Of a DNA stretch of 64,000 nucleotides, positions 37,485 to 45,236 are shown piece after piece. Each line of letters starts with the position of its first letter. Positions within the stretch are counted from its first letter, which is position 1. The position numbers were made by a program, and so were the translations under genes. Location of the stretch: NCBI RefSeq assembly GCF_000016985.1, contig NC_009633.1:4135539-4199538 (forward strand), given 5' to 3'. This DNA comes from Alkaliphilus metalliredigens QYMF. Lineage in GTDB: Bacteria; Bacillota; Clostridia; Peptostreptococcales; Natronincolaceae. Under the pieces are notes generated by a model. It made no database searches. It worked only from the letters and a program-made list of their open reading frames with translations, and was not told the DNA's origin.

Positions 37485-39046
37485 TTTCTTTTATCCTCCT
37501 TCAGGGCACTCATGTATTCTCTAATATCTCGTACTTGAGGCTTTAAATCCTGATATTTTGAAGGAGTAGTTATGTCAGCTTTAAAGTACTTCTTATTTAG
37601 TTGTCTGTTTTCTTCAAGTTTTAAGTACTGTATGGCATCCTTCAAGAGCCCTGCGCTAAACAATTTCCTTTCAATACAGTAGCTTAATGCCCTTTGAACA
37701 ATTGATTTGTCTTGGTTTTTTACTGTATTCATTATTAGGGCAAATTGATCTTTAAAGTGTCTTGGCTTCTCTATTTTTAATACATCAACAAATTCATTAG
37801 CCTTTTCAGTATGGTCTAAGCTTTTTAACACTTTGTTGTAGATTTCATGACTTGTACAGTGTTTACTCTCATTCCTATCATAGTGCTCTATTTTCACTAA
37901 TTTTCCTTTATCCTGACTGATTTTATGTTCAATAATTAACTGTTCTGTATCTTGGTTCTTAATTTCCATGGTATCTTTCTTAATAATTAATTTAACCTCT
38001 TTCCCTGGAGAATAGGTTCCCGTAGGGACTTGGTATCTATTTTGCTTGTAAAAAACTGTATTGTTTTTTCTAACGAGATAGGTTAAACTATTTGTATTAG
38101 TTGTGTTTACAAATAGAGTGGGTATTGGCTTTAAGTGTTCCTTTTCCAGGGCAAACACTTCTGCCGGTACCTTCTTTGTTGTTTCATGGACTTTTTTATT
38201 ACCTCTTCTTTCTAACCATTTCAGCGAATCATCATTAAATGAGTCAATATCTACAAATGTTCTATTCTTTGCAAAATTATACTTGGCATATTTCACTACG
38301 GCTTCAATTTTCCCTTTACTCTGTGGGTCATAACCCCTGCAAAGGTACACTTTAAACTTAAGGGAATTAATATAGTTTTGAAATCCTTCTGTGTATATGA
38401 TATCTCCATGATTTTCTGATACCACTAGGACTCTGTCCTGGTCATAAACAACCTCCTTAGGCATTCCTCCAAAATATTCAAAGGCTTTATTATGGGCCTC
38501 AATGAATGTCTGGGTAGTAAAGGGCTTGTCTATCCAATAGATGTATTTATGTCTGGAATGGGATAAAACCATACCAAAGCAATATACTTTGATTCTTGTT
38601 TTGTCAGGTTTATCTAGCCATATTTGGCCCAGGTCAACCTGTGCTTGATATCCCATAGGAAGCTCATCCACCTCCTCAAATTGCCTTGCTGAAACTACTT
38701 TAGGGAGCTTATGTTCTTCCCTTAAGTGATTGACATATAGTCGTAAAGTTCTATCCTTAAAGTCCAGCACATGATATTTTTCCTCTAGCCAATCATATAT
38801 TTGAGCACTTGATAAATCCCTATGTTCTCTAATCCATGCTAAGACTTCGTCCTTATATTTGTCCACCTTCCTTTCTCTAGATTCAGTTCTTTGTCTTAAG
38901 CTTGCAAATTCATCTGGTGTCATATCCCAATATTTATGTACTGTTTTATAGTCGATCTCCAGCCTCCTTGCTACCTGTGATTTATTCAGTCCTTTGGACT
39001 TGTATCCTTGGATTTCAGCAAACATATTCCACTCCTTCAATTTCAT
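37472..39046 (-). CDS. istA: IS21-family transposase IstA
   Basis: A 524-residue transposase. An N-terminal helix-turn-helix ([21 protein letters not shown], read as about residues 18-38) is followed by an rve-type DDE core: QVDLGQIW (first Asp, about 137), VYDQDRVLV (second Asp) and [15 protein letters not shown] (Glu). The C-terminus binds DNA. No frameshift is visible. It inserts the element as part of a two-protein machine with IstB. Confidence 0.95.
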   Translation of the reverse strand: MKLKEWNMFAEIQGYKSKGLNKSQVARRLEIDYKTVHKYWDMTPDEFASLRQRTESRERKVDKYKDEVLAWIREHRDLSSAQIYDWLEEKYHVLDFKDRTLRLYVNHLREEHKLPKVVSARQFEEVDELPMGYQAQVDLGQIWLDKPDKTRIKVYCFGMVLSHSRHKYIYWIDKPFTTQTFIEAHNKAFEYFGGMPKEVVYDQDRVLVVSENHGDIIYTEGFQNYINSLKFKVYLCRGYDPQSKGKIEAVVKYAKYNFAKNRTFVDIDSFNDDSLKWLERRGNKKVHETTKKVPAEVFALEKEHLKPIPTLFVNTTNTNSLTYLVRKNNTVFYKQNRYQVPTGTYSPGKEVKLIIKKDTMEIKNQDTEQLIIEHKISQDKGKLVKIEHYDRNESKHCTSHEIYNKVLKSLDHTEKANEFVDVLKIEKPRHFKDQFALIMNTVKNQDKSIVQRALSYCIERKLFSAGLLKDAIQYLKLEENRQLNKKYFKADITTPSKYQDLKPQVRDIREYMSALKEDKRKWKN

Positions 39047-39094
39047 TCCTCCTCTGGTGTCACTAGCTAACTAATTCTACCAGAAGGGATATTA

Positions 39095-39775
39095 TTATTG
39101 TAGTAAATTGGAAATTATTCTCCGTTTTTGTTTGCCAAAATCTCTCCCTTTTATTTTACCAGTTACAGTTGATTTAGCCTCATACTCTGAAATAGCATCT
39201 ATAATAGCTTGTTGTTCGTCAGAAAAATTATTAACTCCAATAGTTGATGAACGATCGCCTACTATAATGATTTGTTTACTGTTATTTTCATACTCTACTA
39301 TAAAACCAAAAGTTTCAGTAATGAAACGAAGAGGAACATAGCTACGATCATTTACAAGTATATAATCTACTCCTGGCTTAATTACTGTTTCGTTACCACT
39401 TTTTATCATTGCTCCCCCATATTCATTATATAAATGTATTTTAGGAGTTATGATGATTTCCTTTTCATTGTCTGATAATAATACTGATTTATCTAACTCA
39501 TTATAGTTAACATTAAGGTGAAAAATTTTTGCTATATCTCCAACTGGTATATAAGTATAATCTTGAAAAACAAATGGACTTCCCTTAATTACATAATCAT
39601 TTTTATTTATATTAACGTGATAATCTGAATCAAAATTTGTCTCATGGAAGGCTTTAGGTAATTTCATATTCAATTTAATAGACGTTGCTGATATGCCATA
39701 TGTATTTCCATAAAAGGAATAAAGAACAAATATAGATAAAATTATTACAATTTTTTTTGTTTTTTTTATATTCAT
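39095..39775 (-). CDS. Secreted stalk-domain (copper amine oxidase N-like) protein, possibly truncated
   Basis: About 226 residues with a signal peptide (IVIILSIFVLYSFYG). Two stalk-type repeats follow: YTYIPVGDIAKIFHLNVNY and RSYVPLRFITETFGFIVEY, the copper amine oxidase N-terminal-like domain common in secreted Firmicute proteins. GAGGAG lies 8 bases before ATG 39775. The last residues (IISNLLQ) are encoded within 25 bp of the likely IS21 end, so the gene may be cut off by the insertion. Confidence 0.7.
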   Translation of the reverse strand: MNIKKTKKIVIILSIFVLYSFYGNTYGISATSIKLNMKLPKAFHETNFDSDYHVNINKNDYVIKGSPFVFQDYTYIPVGDIAKIFHLNVNYNELDKSVLLSDNEKEIIITPKIHLYNEYGGAMIKSGNETVIKPGVDYILVNDRSYVPLRFITETFGFIVEYENNSKQIIIVGDRSSTIGVNNFSDEQQAIIDAISEYEAKSTVTGKIKGRDFGKQKRRIISNLLQ

Positions 39776-39958
39776 AGTTATATCTCCTCGTATAATATTA
39801 TGGAAATGACGGCCATCATAATTCCCAATGTAAATATTTTTATTTTTAAACAATTTCAGCAGCTTTGTCTATATTATAGTGATAGTGGATGTAGATTCGT
39901 TTTTTGCTTTTGGTTGGTCAATCTTCTGACATTTTCGATTAGAAAATTTATTTTAACC

Positions 39959-40126
39959 TTTATTACACTTTTAATATAACATAAAATTACCTCTATTTTT
40001 TATTACTGTAATGAAATAGGAGTAAAAAGGAATGAAAAGGTACATAAACTTTTTCATTCCTTTTTACTCCCGTTTCGTTCCCTTTTAATTGTATATTATT
40101 TACAATCGTGTTATGATTCATTTTGT
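39959..40126 (+). repeat. agr upstream region, copy 1 of a 168-bp direct repeat
   Basis: This stretch is nearly identical to 43598-43767, with a small number of substitutions. It contains the operator and promoter described separately and ends just before the agrB ribosome binding site. The copies drive agrB and agrD respectively. Confidence 0.9.
40019..40117 (+). promoter_or_regulatory. agrB promoter with five nonamer operator repeats
   Basis: TTGTAT at 40089-40094 and TATGAT at 40112-40117 are 17 bp apart. Three direct copies of TTTYRYTCC lie at 40052-40060, 40062-40070 and 40073-40081, seven bp before the weak -35. Two inverted copies lie at 40019-40027 and 40029-40037. Together they form a perfect 20-bp-arm inverted repeat (40019-40038 with 40051-40070). 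Direct repeats beside a weak -35 are the pattern of LytTR/AgrA-activated promoters; the regulator at 45237-45956 is the obvious candidate. Confidence 0.7.
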
Positions 40127-40142
40127 TAAAGGAGTTGGCGAT

Positions 40143-40724
40143 ATGAAAATACATAGTCCTATTGATATTTTTGCTTATAGAATCTACAAGGAAAAGTTAT
40201 TATCTCACGATGATATTCGTAAAATGAAATATGCCATGAAAGTGATTTGGAATGAAGGGGTAAAGTTTATAGTATTACTGTTATTTTTTGTAGTCTTAGA
40301 CCAATTACCTTCGTTTTTATTTTCTTTAAGTATTCTACTATCTATTCGTGTATTTTCTGGTGGGTTACACTTTCAAAGTGGGTTGTTATGCTTTATGGTA
40401 AGTCTTGGATTTTTTTCCTTAGCTGTTTTAATTTTACCCCATTTCTTTCCCATGACACTCCACATTGCTCCTATACTGACACTACTTAGTGCTATCGTAA
40501 TTTATTATCATTCTCCCAAGCCTTCTATCTTTCGGCCTATATTCAATAAAAAGAGAAAAAGGACTCTCAAATACTTATCCCTCTTCTCTACACTGCTATG
40601 GTTCTTTCTTCTATTTAGATTTGTTTTGCCAAATAATCAAAATTTTTTTGAATGTGGCATATGGACAATCTCTTTACAAGCATTTCAGTTATCAATAGGA
40701 AAAAATCAACCGATTTCAGAATAA
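40143..40724 (+). CDS. agrB: AgrB accessory gene regulator protease
   Basis: A 193-residue integral membrane peptidase with about five to six hydrophobic segments. The catalytic pair His76 and Cys83 is present in RVFSGGLHFQSGLLC, matching His77/Cys84 of the staphylococcal enzyme. It trims the C-terminus of the AgrD precursor and forms the ring. AAAGGAG lies 8 bases before ATG 40143. No agrD follows: 8 bp after the stop begins a palindrome left by an insertion sequence. The only agrD is 3.1 kb away. Confidence 0.9.
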   Translation: MKIHSPIDIFAYRIYKEKLLSHDDIRKMKYAMKVIWNEGVKFIVLLLFFVVLDQLPSFLFSLSILLSIRVFSGGLHFQSGLLCFMVSLGFFSLAVLILPHFFPMTLHIAPILTLLSAIVIYYHSPKPSIFRPIFNKKRKRTLKYLSLFSTLLWFFLLFRFVLPNNQNFFECGIWTISLQAFQLSIGKNQPISE

Positions 40725-40805
40725 TATGTTCCCACTAGTGTTCAATTAATGGATTTTAAATCCATTAATTGAACACTAGTGATATGTTTGATAAAAAAAT
40801 AGAAG
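40689..40805 (+). repeat. Partner copy of the 35202-35263 repeat
   Basis: The agrB 3' end and the DNA after it (interrupted by the 49-bp palindrome) match the segment next to the kinase gene. The paired copies flank 5.4 kb containing the IS21 element, the stalk-domain gene and agrB. Confidence 0.7.
40733..40781. mobile_element. 49-bp perfect palindrome made of two IS ends
   Basis: Two 24-base arms meet around a single T (40757). Each arm starts CACTAGTGTTCAATTAATGG, identical to the right end of the truncated IS at 43499. ATATGTT occurs on both sides (40724-40730 and 40782-40788), like a target duplication. It is therefore a minimal insertion of two head-to-head IS ends, just after agrB. Confidence 0.75.
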
Positions 40806-40918
40806 TTCACCTTCTCTTAAATTATTCATCGTATTACTTACCATTATATGACAACCAATTACTTCCTACAATATCGTCATACTCTAACGCTCTTAATCCC
40901 TGCTAAATAAGGCATATA

Positions 40919-41083
40919 TCAACGTCTACGACCAAGGTATATAAGTAGCCCAAGTGGTCCAAGAAAAAATGGTAGTGCAACAAATATTAGAGAAATATTT
41001 CTTTTTCGTACATCAATTAAAACATAAATTGTTGATAATATATATCCAAATAGAATTAGCATCTCAACAAGCCCAATTCGCAT
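40919..41083 (-). CDS. 54-residue two-helix membrane protein
   Basis: From ATG 41083 the protein has two hydrophobic helices (VEMLILFGYILSTIYVLI, about 6-23, and ISLIFVALPFFLGPLGLLIY, about 30-49) and ends GRRR, as in small PLD-nuclease N-terminal-like membrane proteins. GAGG lies 13 bases upstream. A second copy of its first 14 codons sits at 43500-43541, cut by the IS end. Function unknown; an immunity or sensor role is only a guess. Confidence 0.6.
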   Translation of the reverse strand: MRIGLVEMLILFGYILSTIYVLIDVRKRNISLIFVALPFFLGPLGLLIYLGRRR

Positions 41084-41123
41084 AATTATTTTATTACCTC
41101 TTTTCTTAAATATTTGGTTTTAG

Positions 41124-41288
41124 TTAATGGTAAGCGTAAAGTCTAGTAATAATAGGCTCTTCAAAAACAGGATTATTTAAGAGTTGATCTATTTCAGCAA
41201 GCTCAGGTGTTAACTCAAAAAGAGATTTAGGGAGAGATTCAGCAATCAATGTTGGTTGTTCCCAGTTGGGATAATCTAGAATTAGCAT
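41124..41288 (-). CDS. 54-residue protein, possible transposase N-terminal fragment
   Basis: From ATG 41288, with AAAGGAAGTG upstream, the protein reads LDYPNWEQPTLIAESLPKSL and ends in LYAYH. The Trp/Pro-rich opening recalls N-termini of some transposases, but I cannot name one. No membrane segment. An 11-bp inverted repeat (41304-41314 with 41374-41384) lies just upstream and may be an operator or an old IS end. Confidence 0.45.
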   Translation of the reverse strand: MLILDYPNWEQPTLIAESLPKSLFELTPELAEIDQLLNNPVFEEPIITRLYAYH

Positions 41289-41303
41289 AGTACACTTCCT
41301 TTC

Positions 41304-41384
41304 AAATCAGATTTATTACTATACTAATTCAACATAATTGCCTAAAATCCTTTTTGATTGTAAAAAAATAATCAAATCTGATTT
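41304..41384. repeat. 11-bp inverted repeat AAATCAGATTT/AAATCTGATTT
   Basis: The arms at 41304-41314 and 41374-41384 are perfect complements and lie upstream of the 54-residue gene. The rest of 41385-41573 is AT-rich and shows no gene. Confidence 0.4.
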
Positions 41385-41573
41385 TATCAGGTTAAACTAA
41401 TTAAGCATTCGATAACTAAGCTTATAAATAATGAGACATTTAGTTAGACGCTATGGCTTGAAAGTTAACCAGTATATAATTCCATAAAAATCGAAAATAT
41501 TGTTTTATAAGGATAGTTGTATTTAATTTTACTGGAATATATTCCCTGAAGGCTTAATTGTAAAGCTCCATCA

Positions 41574-41633
41574 CAAAACTGAAAAAAATTTTAAAAATCA
41601 ATAGAAATATTATCTAATTTTTTAACACTAGTG
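41574..41633. mobile_element. Inverted end fragment of the IS4-like element
   Basis: These 60 bp are the reverse complement, with a few changes, of 42569-42627, the left end of the truncated IS. The terminal CACTAGTG points toward the secreted-protein gene, as does the terminus at 42569, so that gene lies between two facing IS ends. Confidence 0.8.
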
Positions 41634-41660
41634 TTAAATTATCGAACTTAATTCAATTAC

Positions 41661-42515
41661 TTATTCTCCTGGAGTTTCTTCAGTTTCTACAATGTCTTCA
41701 GTGTTTACTGATTCAAGCACGAACTCACCTATGACTGTTTTGCCATCAACCTCATATAAAGGTATTTTTTTTGTATCTTTATTTTTTTGTTTTTCTTTTT
41801 GTTTCTTTATAGCTTCTTCAGGATTATTAGCTGCTTCAGGCTCAAGATCTTTAGAACGAACATATCCTAAAGCGCCATTTGAACCACGAGCTTTAATCAA
41901 GTCTGGAGCCACTCCCAAAGTAGCTTCTTGCAATCCTGAACCATATGTTTCACCATTGCTATTTACTTTATACTCTGAATTATCTAGACTTGTTGATGCA
42001 TCATTAATATTAACAACTTGGTTATTCTCAGGAGTCATAGAAGTATATGATAAAGTAGATTTACTTCCATCTTCAAGAGTCATAATAGGACTCTTGTATG
42101 TATAATACGTGTTATATGTATTTCCATTATATAACTTAACTTTTCCATAACTATAGTAAGATCCATTATGTTCTGCAAATGTAGGTACATTCATTCCTAC
42201 TGTTCTTTCACCACTATATCTCCATTCTTTCGCTGAACTATATAGATAATCATTTGAATCATATACTCTAGGAAGTGCACCCATAAGTCCAGCTTGAGTA
42301 CTACCACTAGTAAGACCTACGTATGTTCCTGCTCTTAAGCTTTTATGTCCATCTTGTATATCAGCAAAATATTTGTAACTTTTGCCATTTACTGTAGCAG
42401 TTTTATGATTACTTTCACTAGCAGTTGCAAAAACTATTCCTCCACCTAAAACACCTACAGCTAAAACAAAAGAGCCGGTAGCTAAAGCTAAATTTTTACA
42501 AAAATTTCTTTTCAT
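41661..42515 (-). CDS. Secreted protein between two IS ends, unknown
   Basis: A 284-residue protein with a signal peptide (LALATGSFVLAVGVLGGGIVFA). The mature part is rich in Tyr, Ser, Asn and Gly, with ALPRVYDSNDYLYSS, YNTYYTYKSPIMTL and DLIKARGSNGALGYVRSKDL. A Lys-rich linker (KKQKEKQKNKDTKK, about 238-251) leads to a short domain IPLYEVDGKTVIGEF. I have seen this C-terminal pattern in clostridial secreted proteins but know no function. It lies within 28 bp of one IS end and 53 bp of the other, so it may have been carried by the element. Confidence 0.65.
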   Translation of the reverse strand: MKRNFCKNLALATGSFVLAVGVLGGGIVFATASESNHKTATVNGKSYKYFADIQDGHKSLRAGTYVGLTSGSTQAGLMGALPRVYDSNDYLYSSAKEWRYSGERTVGMNVPTFAEHNGSYYSYGKVKLYNGNTYNTYYTYKSPIMTLEDGSKSTLSYTSMTPENNQVVNINDASTSLDNSEYKVNSNGETYGSGLQEATLGVAPDLIKARGSNGALGYVRSKDLEPEAANNPEEAIKKQKEKQKNKDTKKIPLYEVDGKTVIGEFVLESVNTEDIVETEETPGE

Positions 42516-42568
42516 TTTTTATACTCTCCTTTTCTTTTTAATGATATTACTTTTTATTCATACTATTT

Positions 42569-43499
42569 CACTAGTGTTCAAAAATTAGATAGTATTTCTA
42601 TTGATTTTTAAAATTTTTTCAGTTTTGTTGACTTGCACCTTCATCCAGTAGCTTGATTTGGGAGTAAGTAATATCAAGAGTTTCAACTTCTTGTACTGTT
42701 GCATTGTCTTCCAATCTTGTAATAAAATATTTTTCATCACTGATGAATTTGTCAAACTTTTTATAGTCCACATAGGCTTTATCCAGTACATATATACAGT
42801 TTTTCTCGGTCATTAGTTCTTCCATTTTCTTTTTATCATGGACCTTAGCATTTGAAACAATCACCAGTTCAGGGATACCTCTTCCTAAGTCATACTTTGT
42901 ATGAAATTTAATCCCTGCTTTTGTAGTTCTAAACTCCGCCCATTTCAAAGTAAGATAGCGCCATACTTATTGTTGAAGAATCAATGAGTTTCACAGGTTT
43001 AAATATTGCAGCTCTATTATTTACAGGTAATTTATTCATGGCTGTAGCAATAATTTGATTCATTAAAGGGACATATACCTCAAAATTTATATCATTGTTG
43101 TAGTTTGACAAATAACCGATGCTAACACCATTGATCAGTTCCTTTAAGTCTGAATCGGATTTCATGAAGTCATGGATATCTCTTAAGCTATCTAGTTGGG
43201 CTACATGAAAGTATATCAGCGCTTTTAAGTGATTTTGAGCAATATAATAGTTAGTATCTAGTAGATAAGTAGACTCTTTCAATTTTTGCCAATCAATGAT
43301 GTCTAATAATTTTTCGAAAATAGTGATATAATTATTCTTAACCAATAGTCAGTACCCCCTTGCAAATATGGTTAGTGGTGTAATTATATTAAAGCAAGGG
43401 TTACTGACTATTTTCATGACTAAATTTAAGGAAAATGATGAAATTAATGGATACTAAGTATTATCAATGGATTTTAAATCCATTAATTGAACACTAGTG
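42569..43499 (-). mobile_element. Truncated IS4-like (DUF4372-type) insertion sequence
   Basis: The ends share CACTAGTGTTCAA in inverted orientation (42569-42581 and 43487-43499). The 931-bp length is below that of a complete element and the transposase inside is frameshifted and lacks its C-terminal part. It interrupts a second copy of the 54-residue membrane-protein gene at 43500. Confidence 0.8.
42619..43345 (-). pseudogene. Frameshifted, truncated IS4-type transposase
   Basis: The first part (42929-43345) starts NYITIFEKLLDIIDWQKL, has DUF4372-like features and the first catalytic aspartate in KLIDSSTISM. One extra base near 42950 breaks the frame after LSYFE. The next frame continues KWAEFRTTKAGIKFH and the second aspartate region YVLDKAYVDYKKF, then stops at 42619 before the conserved Glu region. 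Both damage events make it inactive. Another copy would have to supply transposase. Confidence 0.85.
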
Positions 43500-43544
43500 A
43501 TATCCGAATAAAATTAACATCTCCATAAGCCCAATTCCCATAAT
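43500..43544 (-). pseudogene. 5' stub of a second 54-residue membrane-protein gene
   Basis: MGIGLMEMLILFGY matches the first 14 residues of the protein at 40919-41083 (MRIGLVEMLILFGY), then the IS end adds a His and a stop. Its upstream DNA (43545-43580) also matches 41084-41115. This documents a second copy of the locus before the IS inserted. Confidence 0.8.
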
Positions 43545-43597
43545 AATTAGATTACCTCATTTCTTAAATATTGAAATATCATAGGTACTTCTTGTTC

Positions 43598-43767
43598 CTT
43601 ATTACACTTTCAATATAACATAAAATTGCCTCTATTTTTTATTACTGTAATGAAATGGGAGTAAAAAGGAATGAAAAGGTATACAATCTTTTTCATTCCT
43701 TTTTACTCCTATTTCGTTCCTTTTGAATTGTATATTATTTACAGTTGTGTTATGATTCATTTTAGTT
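43598..43767 (+). repeat. agr upstream region, copy 2 of the direct repeat
   Basis: Near-identical to 39959-40126. The match ends at GATTCATTTT, after which this copy joins the last codons of an agrB gene instead of its start. Confidence 0.9.
43658..43756 (+). promoter_or_regulatory. agrD promoter with the same five nonamer repeats
   Basis: TTGTAT at 43728-43733, 17-bp spacer, TATGAT at 43751-43756. TTTYRYTCC copies at 43691-43699, 43701-43709 and 43712-43720, again seven bp before the -35, with inverted copies in 43658-43676. The 20-bp-arm inverted repeat (43658-43677 with 43690-43709) is perfect in this copy too, although the loop sequence differs, which suggests the arms are kept by selection. 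Confidence 0.7.
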
Positions 43768-43769
43768 CA

Positions 43770-43844
43770 AGCTGTGGGTTACAAGTATTCCAACAATCAG
43801 TAGAAAGGAGGTACATCGATGAAAAACAATCATTCAATATTTAA
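43770..43844 (+). pseudogene. 3' stub of agrB ahead of agrD
   Basis: In the frame starting at 43770 the sequence reads SCGLQVFQQSVERRYIDE and stops at 43844. LQVFQQSVE matches LQAFQLSIG at the end of the intact AgrB. The reading frame overlaps the agrD start by 26 bp, the usual agrB-agrD arrangement. All upstream agrB codons, including His/Cys, are gone, so this is an internal deletion joining the promoter to the gene's tail. Confidence 0.75.
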
Positions 43845-43959
43845 AGTTGTTTTATTCTCATTTGCATCTATGTTTGTTCTTGCTTCAGATATGATTGCTC
43901 TCTCTGGCTCAATCGTTCTTTGGGGAGAACCAAAGTGCCCTAAAAATTTACTAAAGTAA
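43819..43959 (+). CDS. agrD: AgrD cyclic autoinducer peptide precursor
   Basis: A 46-residue precursor. The N-terminal amphipathic part (FKVVLFSFASMFVLA) is followed by ALSGSIVLWGEPKCPKNLLK. The signature is a five-residue ring segment before GEPxxP, so the likely ring is Ser31-Trp35 and AgrB should cut after Trp35. There is no cysteine in the ring segment; the only one, Cys40, is in the discarded tail. The signal would be a lactone through Ser31, not a thiolactone. AAAGGAGG precedes the ATG. It converges with the kinase gene with a 9-bp overlap. Confidence 0.85.
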   Translation: MKNNHSIFKVVLFSFASMFVLASDMIALSGSIVLWGEPKCPKNLLK

Positions 43960-45213
43960 TATCTTAAGTACTGTGCAGTCTCCATCAAAGGAAAGCTCTA
44001 TGGTTCCCTGATAACGATCCACAATCTTTTTAACATGATACAGCCCATAGCCCCTATGCTTTCCTTTTTTGGTAGAAAAACCTCTTTCAAATATACGCTC
44101 AATATTTTCTTGTTTGATTATGCCTCCTGTATTTTTCACTTCTATCATACTATAATTTGCTTCTATTCCAAGTGTTAAAAAGACTTTAGGATTTTCAACA
44201 CTACTACTGTCTTCAGCTGCCTCAATTGCATTGTCCAATAAATTACCCAACAATTCAACAAGCTCGTATTTTACTAGTGGAAACACTGGTATCTCACCAC
44301 AAAATTCAACATGAAAGTAGATACCTTGTTTTTCTGCCAAGGATTTTTTACTATAAATAATTGCGCTTAGTACCGGTTCCTTTATATTCAATAGTTGATC
44401 GGTAGACTTCATCCCTTCGATTAACACTTCTAAATATTGTGCAATTTCTTCTTTAGCCTTTAGTGCATCTTCTATTTGCACCAATCCATAAAGGACATTG
44501 AGATGGTTTTTAGATTCATGTTGCATCTCCCTTACTTCATCTACCATATCCTTTAAAATAGGTGTATATTTTTCATGAATATCTATCATTTTTTCTTGCT
44601 CTTTAATTCGTATTGACTGATATAAAAAAAAGATATTTAAGGCTTCCCATATAACCATTGCCAATAATAGATAGACTATGTGATTCCATACAAAGTTTTG
44701 ATTCATTTCCCACATGTATATCAATAACAAAACCATTCCAGTAATGTTTATAGTAATTGAGATCGTATAGTTACTATATTTAAGATAGTTTTGTTTTACC
44801 TTACTTCCCATAATAAGCTTATAGATTATCATACTGACTAGGAGCGTGAATGTATTAATAATGAGTCCGTTAACAAATGAATAGGTGTTAGTATTTCTAA
44901 AAGTTGATAGGAAGTAAGTAAGGGAAAATTGAATACTGAAAATTATTATTAATACAATTAAAAATTGTATTATGGTATCTTTGACAGGGACTTTAAGTAA
45001 CGTAATAACCATCGTACATAATACGATATAGTGAATGATAAAGTCCATATTAACATCATAAACATTAAACATAGCTGCCATTAATGACATCCCCATAACG
45101 ATACAAAGGCTCCTTATTTTATAACGATTAAATTTTTCATTGAATCCACTCCATATCGCTACTATAGCTACCATCTCTAGTATAGAAAGCATCAGTATTT
45201 GGTACCATTCCAT
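43951..45213 (-). CDS. agrC: AgrC-type sensor histidine kinase
   Basis: A 420-residue kinase. Six or so transmembrane segments fill residues 1-200. The phosphoacceptor region is MQHESKNHLNVLYGL (about 233), as in the HPK10 subfamily that senses peptides. The GHKL ATPase follows with ELLGNLLDNAIEAAED (N box) and GRGFSTKKGKHRGYGLYHVK-like G boxes near the end (read in part). It should bind the AgrD-derived peptide and phosphorylate the LytTR regulator upstream. It follows that gene by 23 bp. Confidence 0.88.
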   Translation of the reverse strand: MEWYQILMLSILEMVAIVAIWSGFNEKFNRYKIRSLCIVMGMSLMAAMFNVYDVNMDFIIHYIVLCTMVITLLKVPVKDTIIQFLIVLIIIFSIQFSLTYFLSTFRNTNTYSFVNGLIINTFTLLVSMIIYKLIMGSKVKQNYLKYSNYTISITINITGMVLLLIYMWEMNQNFVWNHIVYLLLAMVIWEALNIFFLYQSIRIKEQEKMIDIHEKYTPILKDMVDEVREMQHESKNHLNVLYGLVQIEDALKAKEEIAQYLEVLIEGMKSTDQLLNIKEPVLSAIIYSKKSLAEKQGIYFHVEFCGEIPVFPLVKYELVELLGNLLDNAIEAAEDSSSVENPKVFLTLGIEANYSMIEVKNTGGIIKQENIERIFERGFSTKKGKHRGYGLYHVKKIVDRYQGTIELSFDGDCTVLKILL

Positions 45214-45236
45214 AAAGCACCCTCCCTCCTTATACT

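Larger units (their letters stand above)
36741..39046 (-). mobile_element. IS21-family insertion sequence (istA-istB core)
   Basis: The istA and istB genes overlap by 13 bp in the order and spacing typical of IS21. I could not fix the exact ends: a candidate inverted pair TAATTTCCAA is seen at 36456-36465 and at about 39110-39119 in opposite orientation, but no clear target duplication. Both genes appear intact, so the element may be active. Confidence 0.85.

Noticed and set aside
40019-40070. The 20-bp inverted repeat as a simple terminator
   Set aside because: It has no following U tract on the plus strand, is conserved in two copies directly upstream of promoters, and consists of the same nonamer that is repeated once more beside the -35.
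42585-42791. A 68-residue frame inside the truncated IS
   Set aside because: It is an out-of-frame shadow of the transposase pseudogene.
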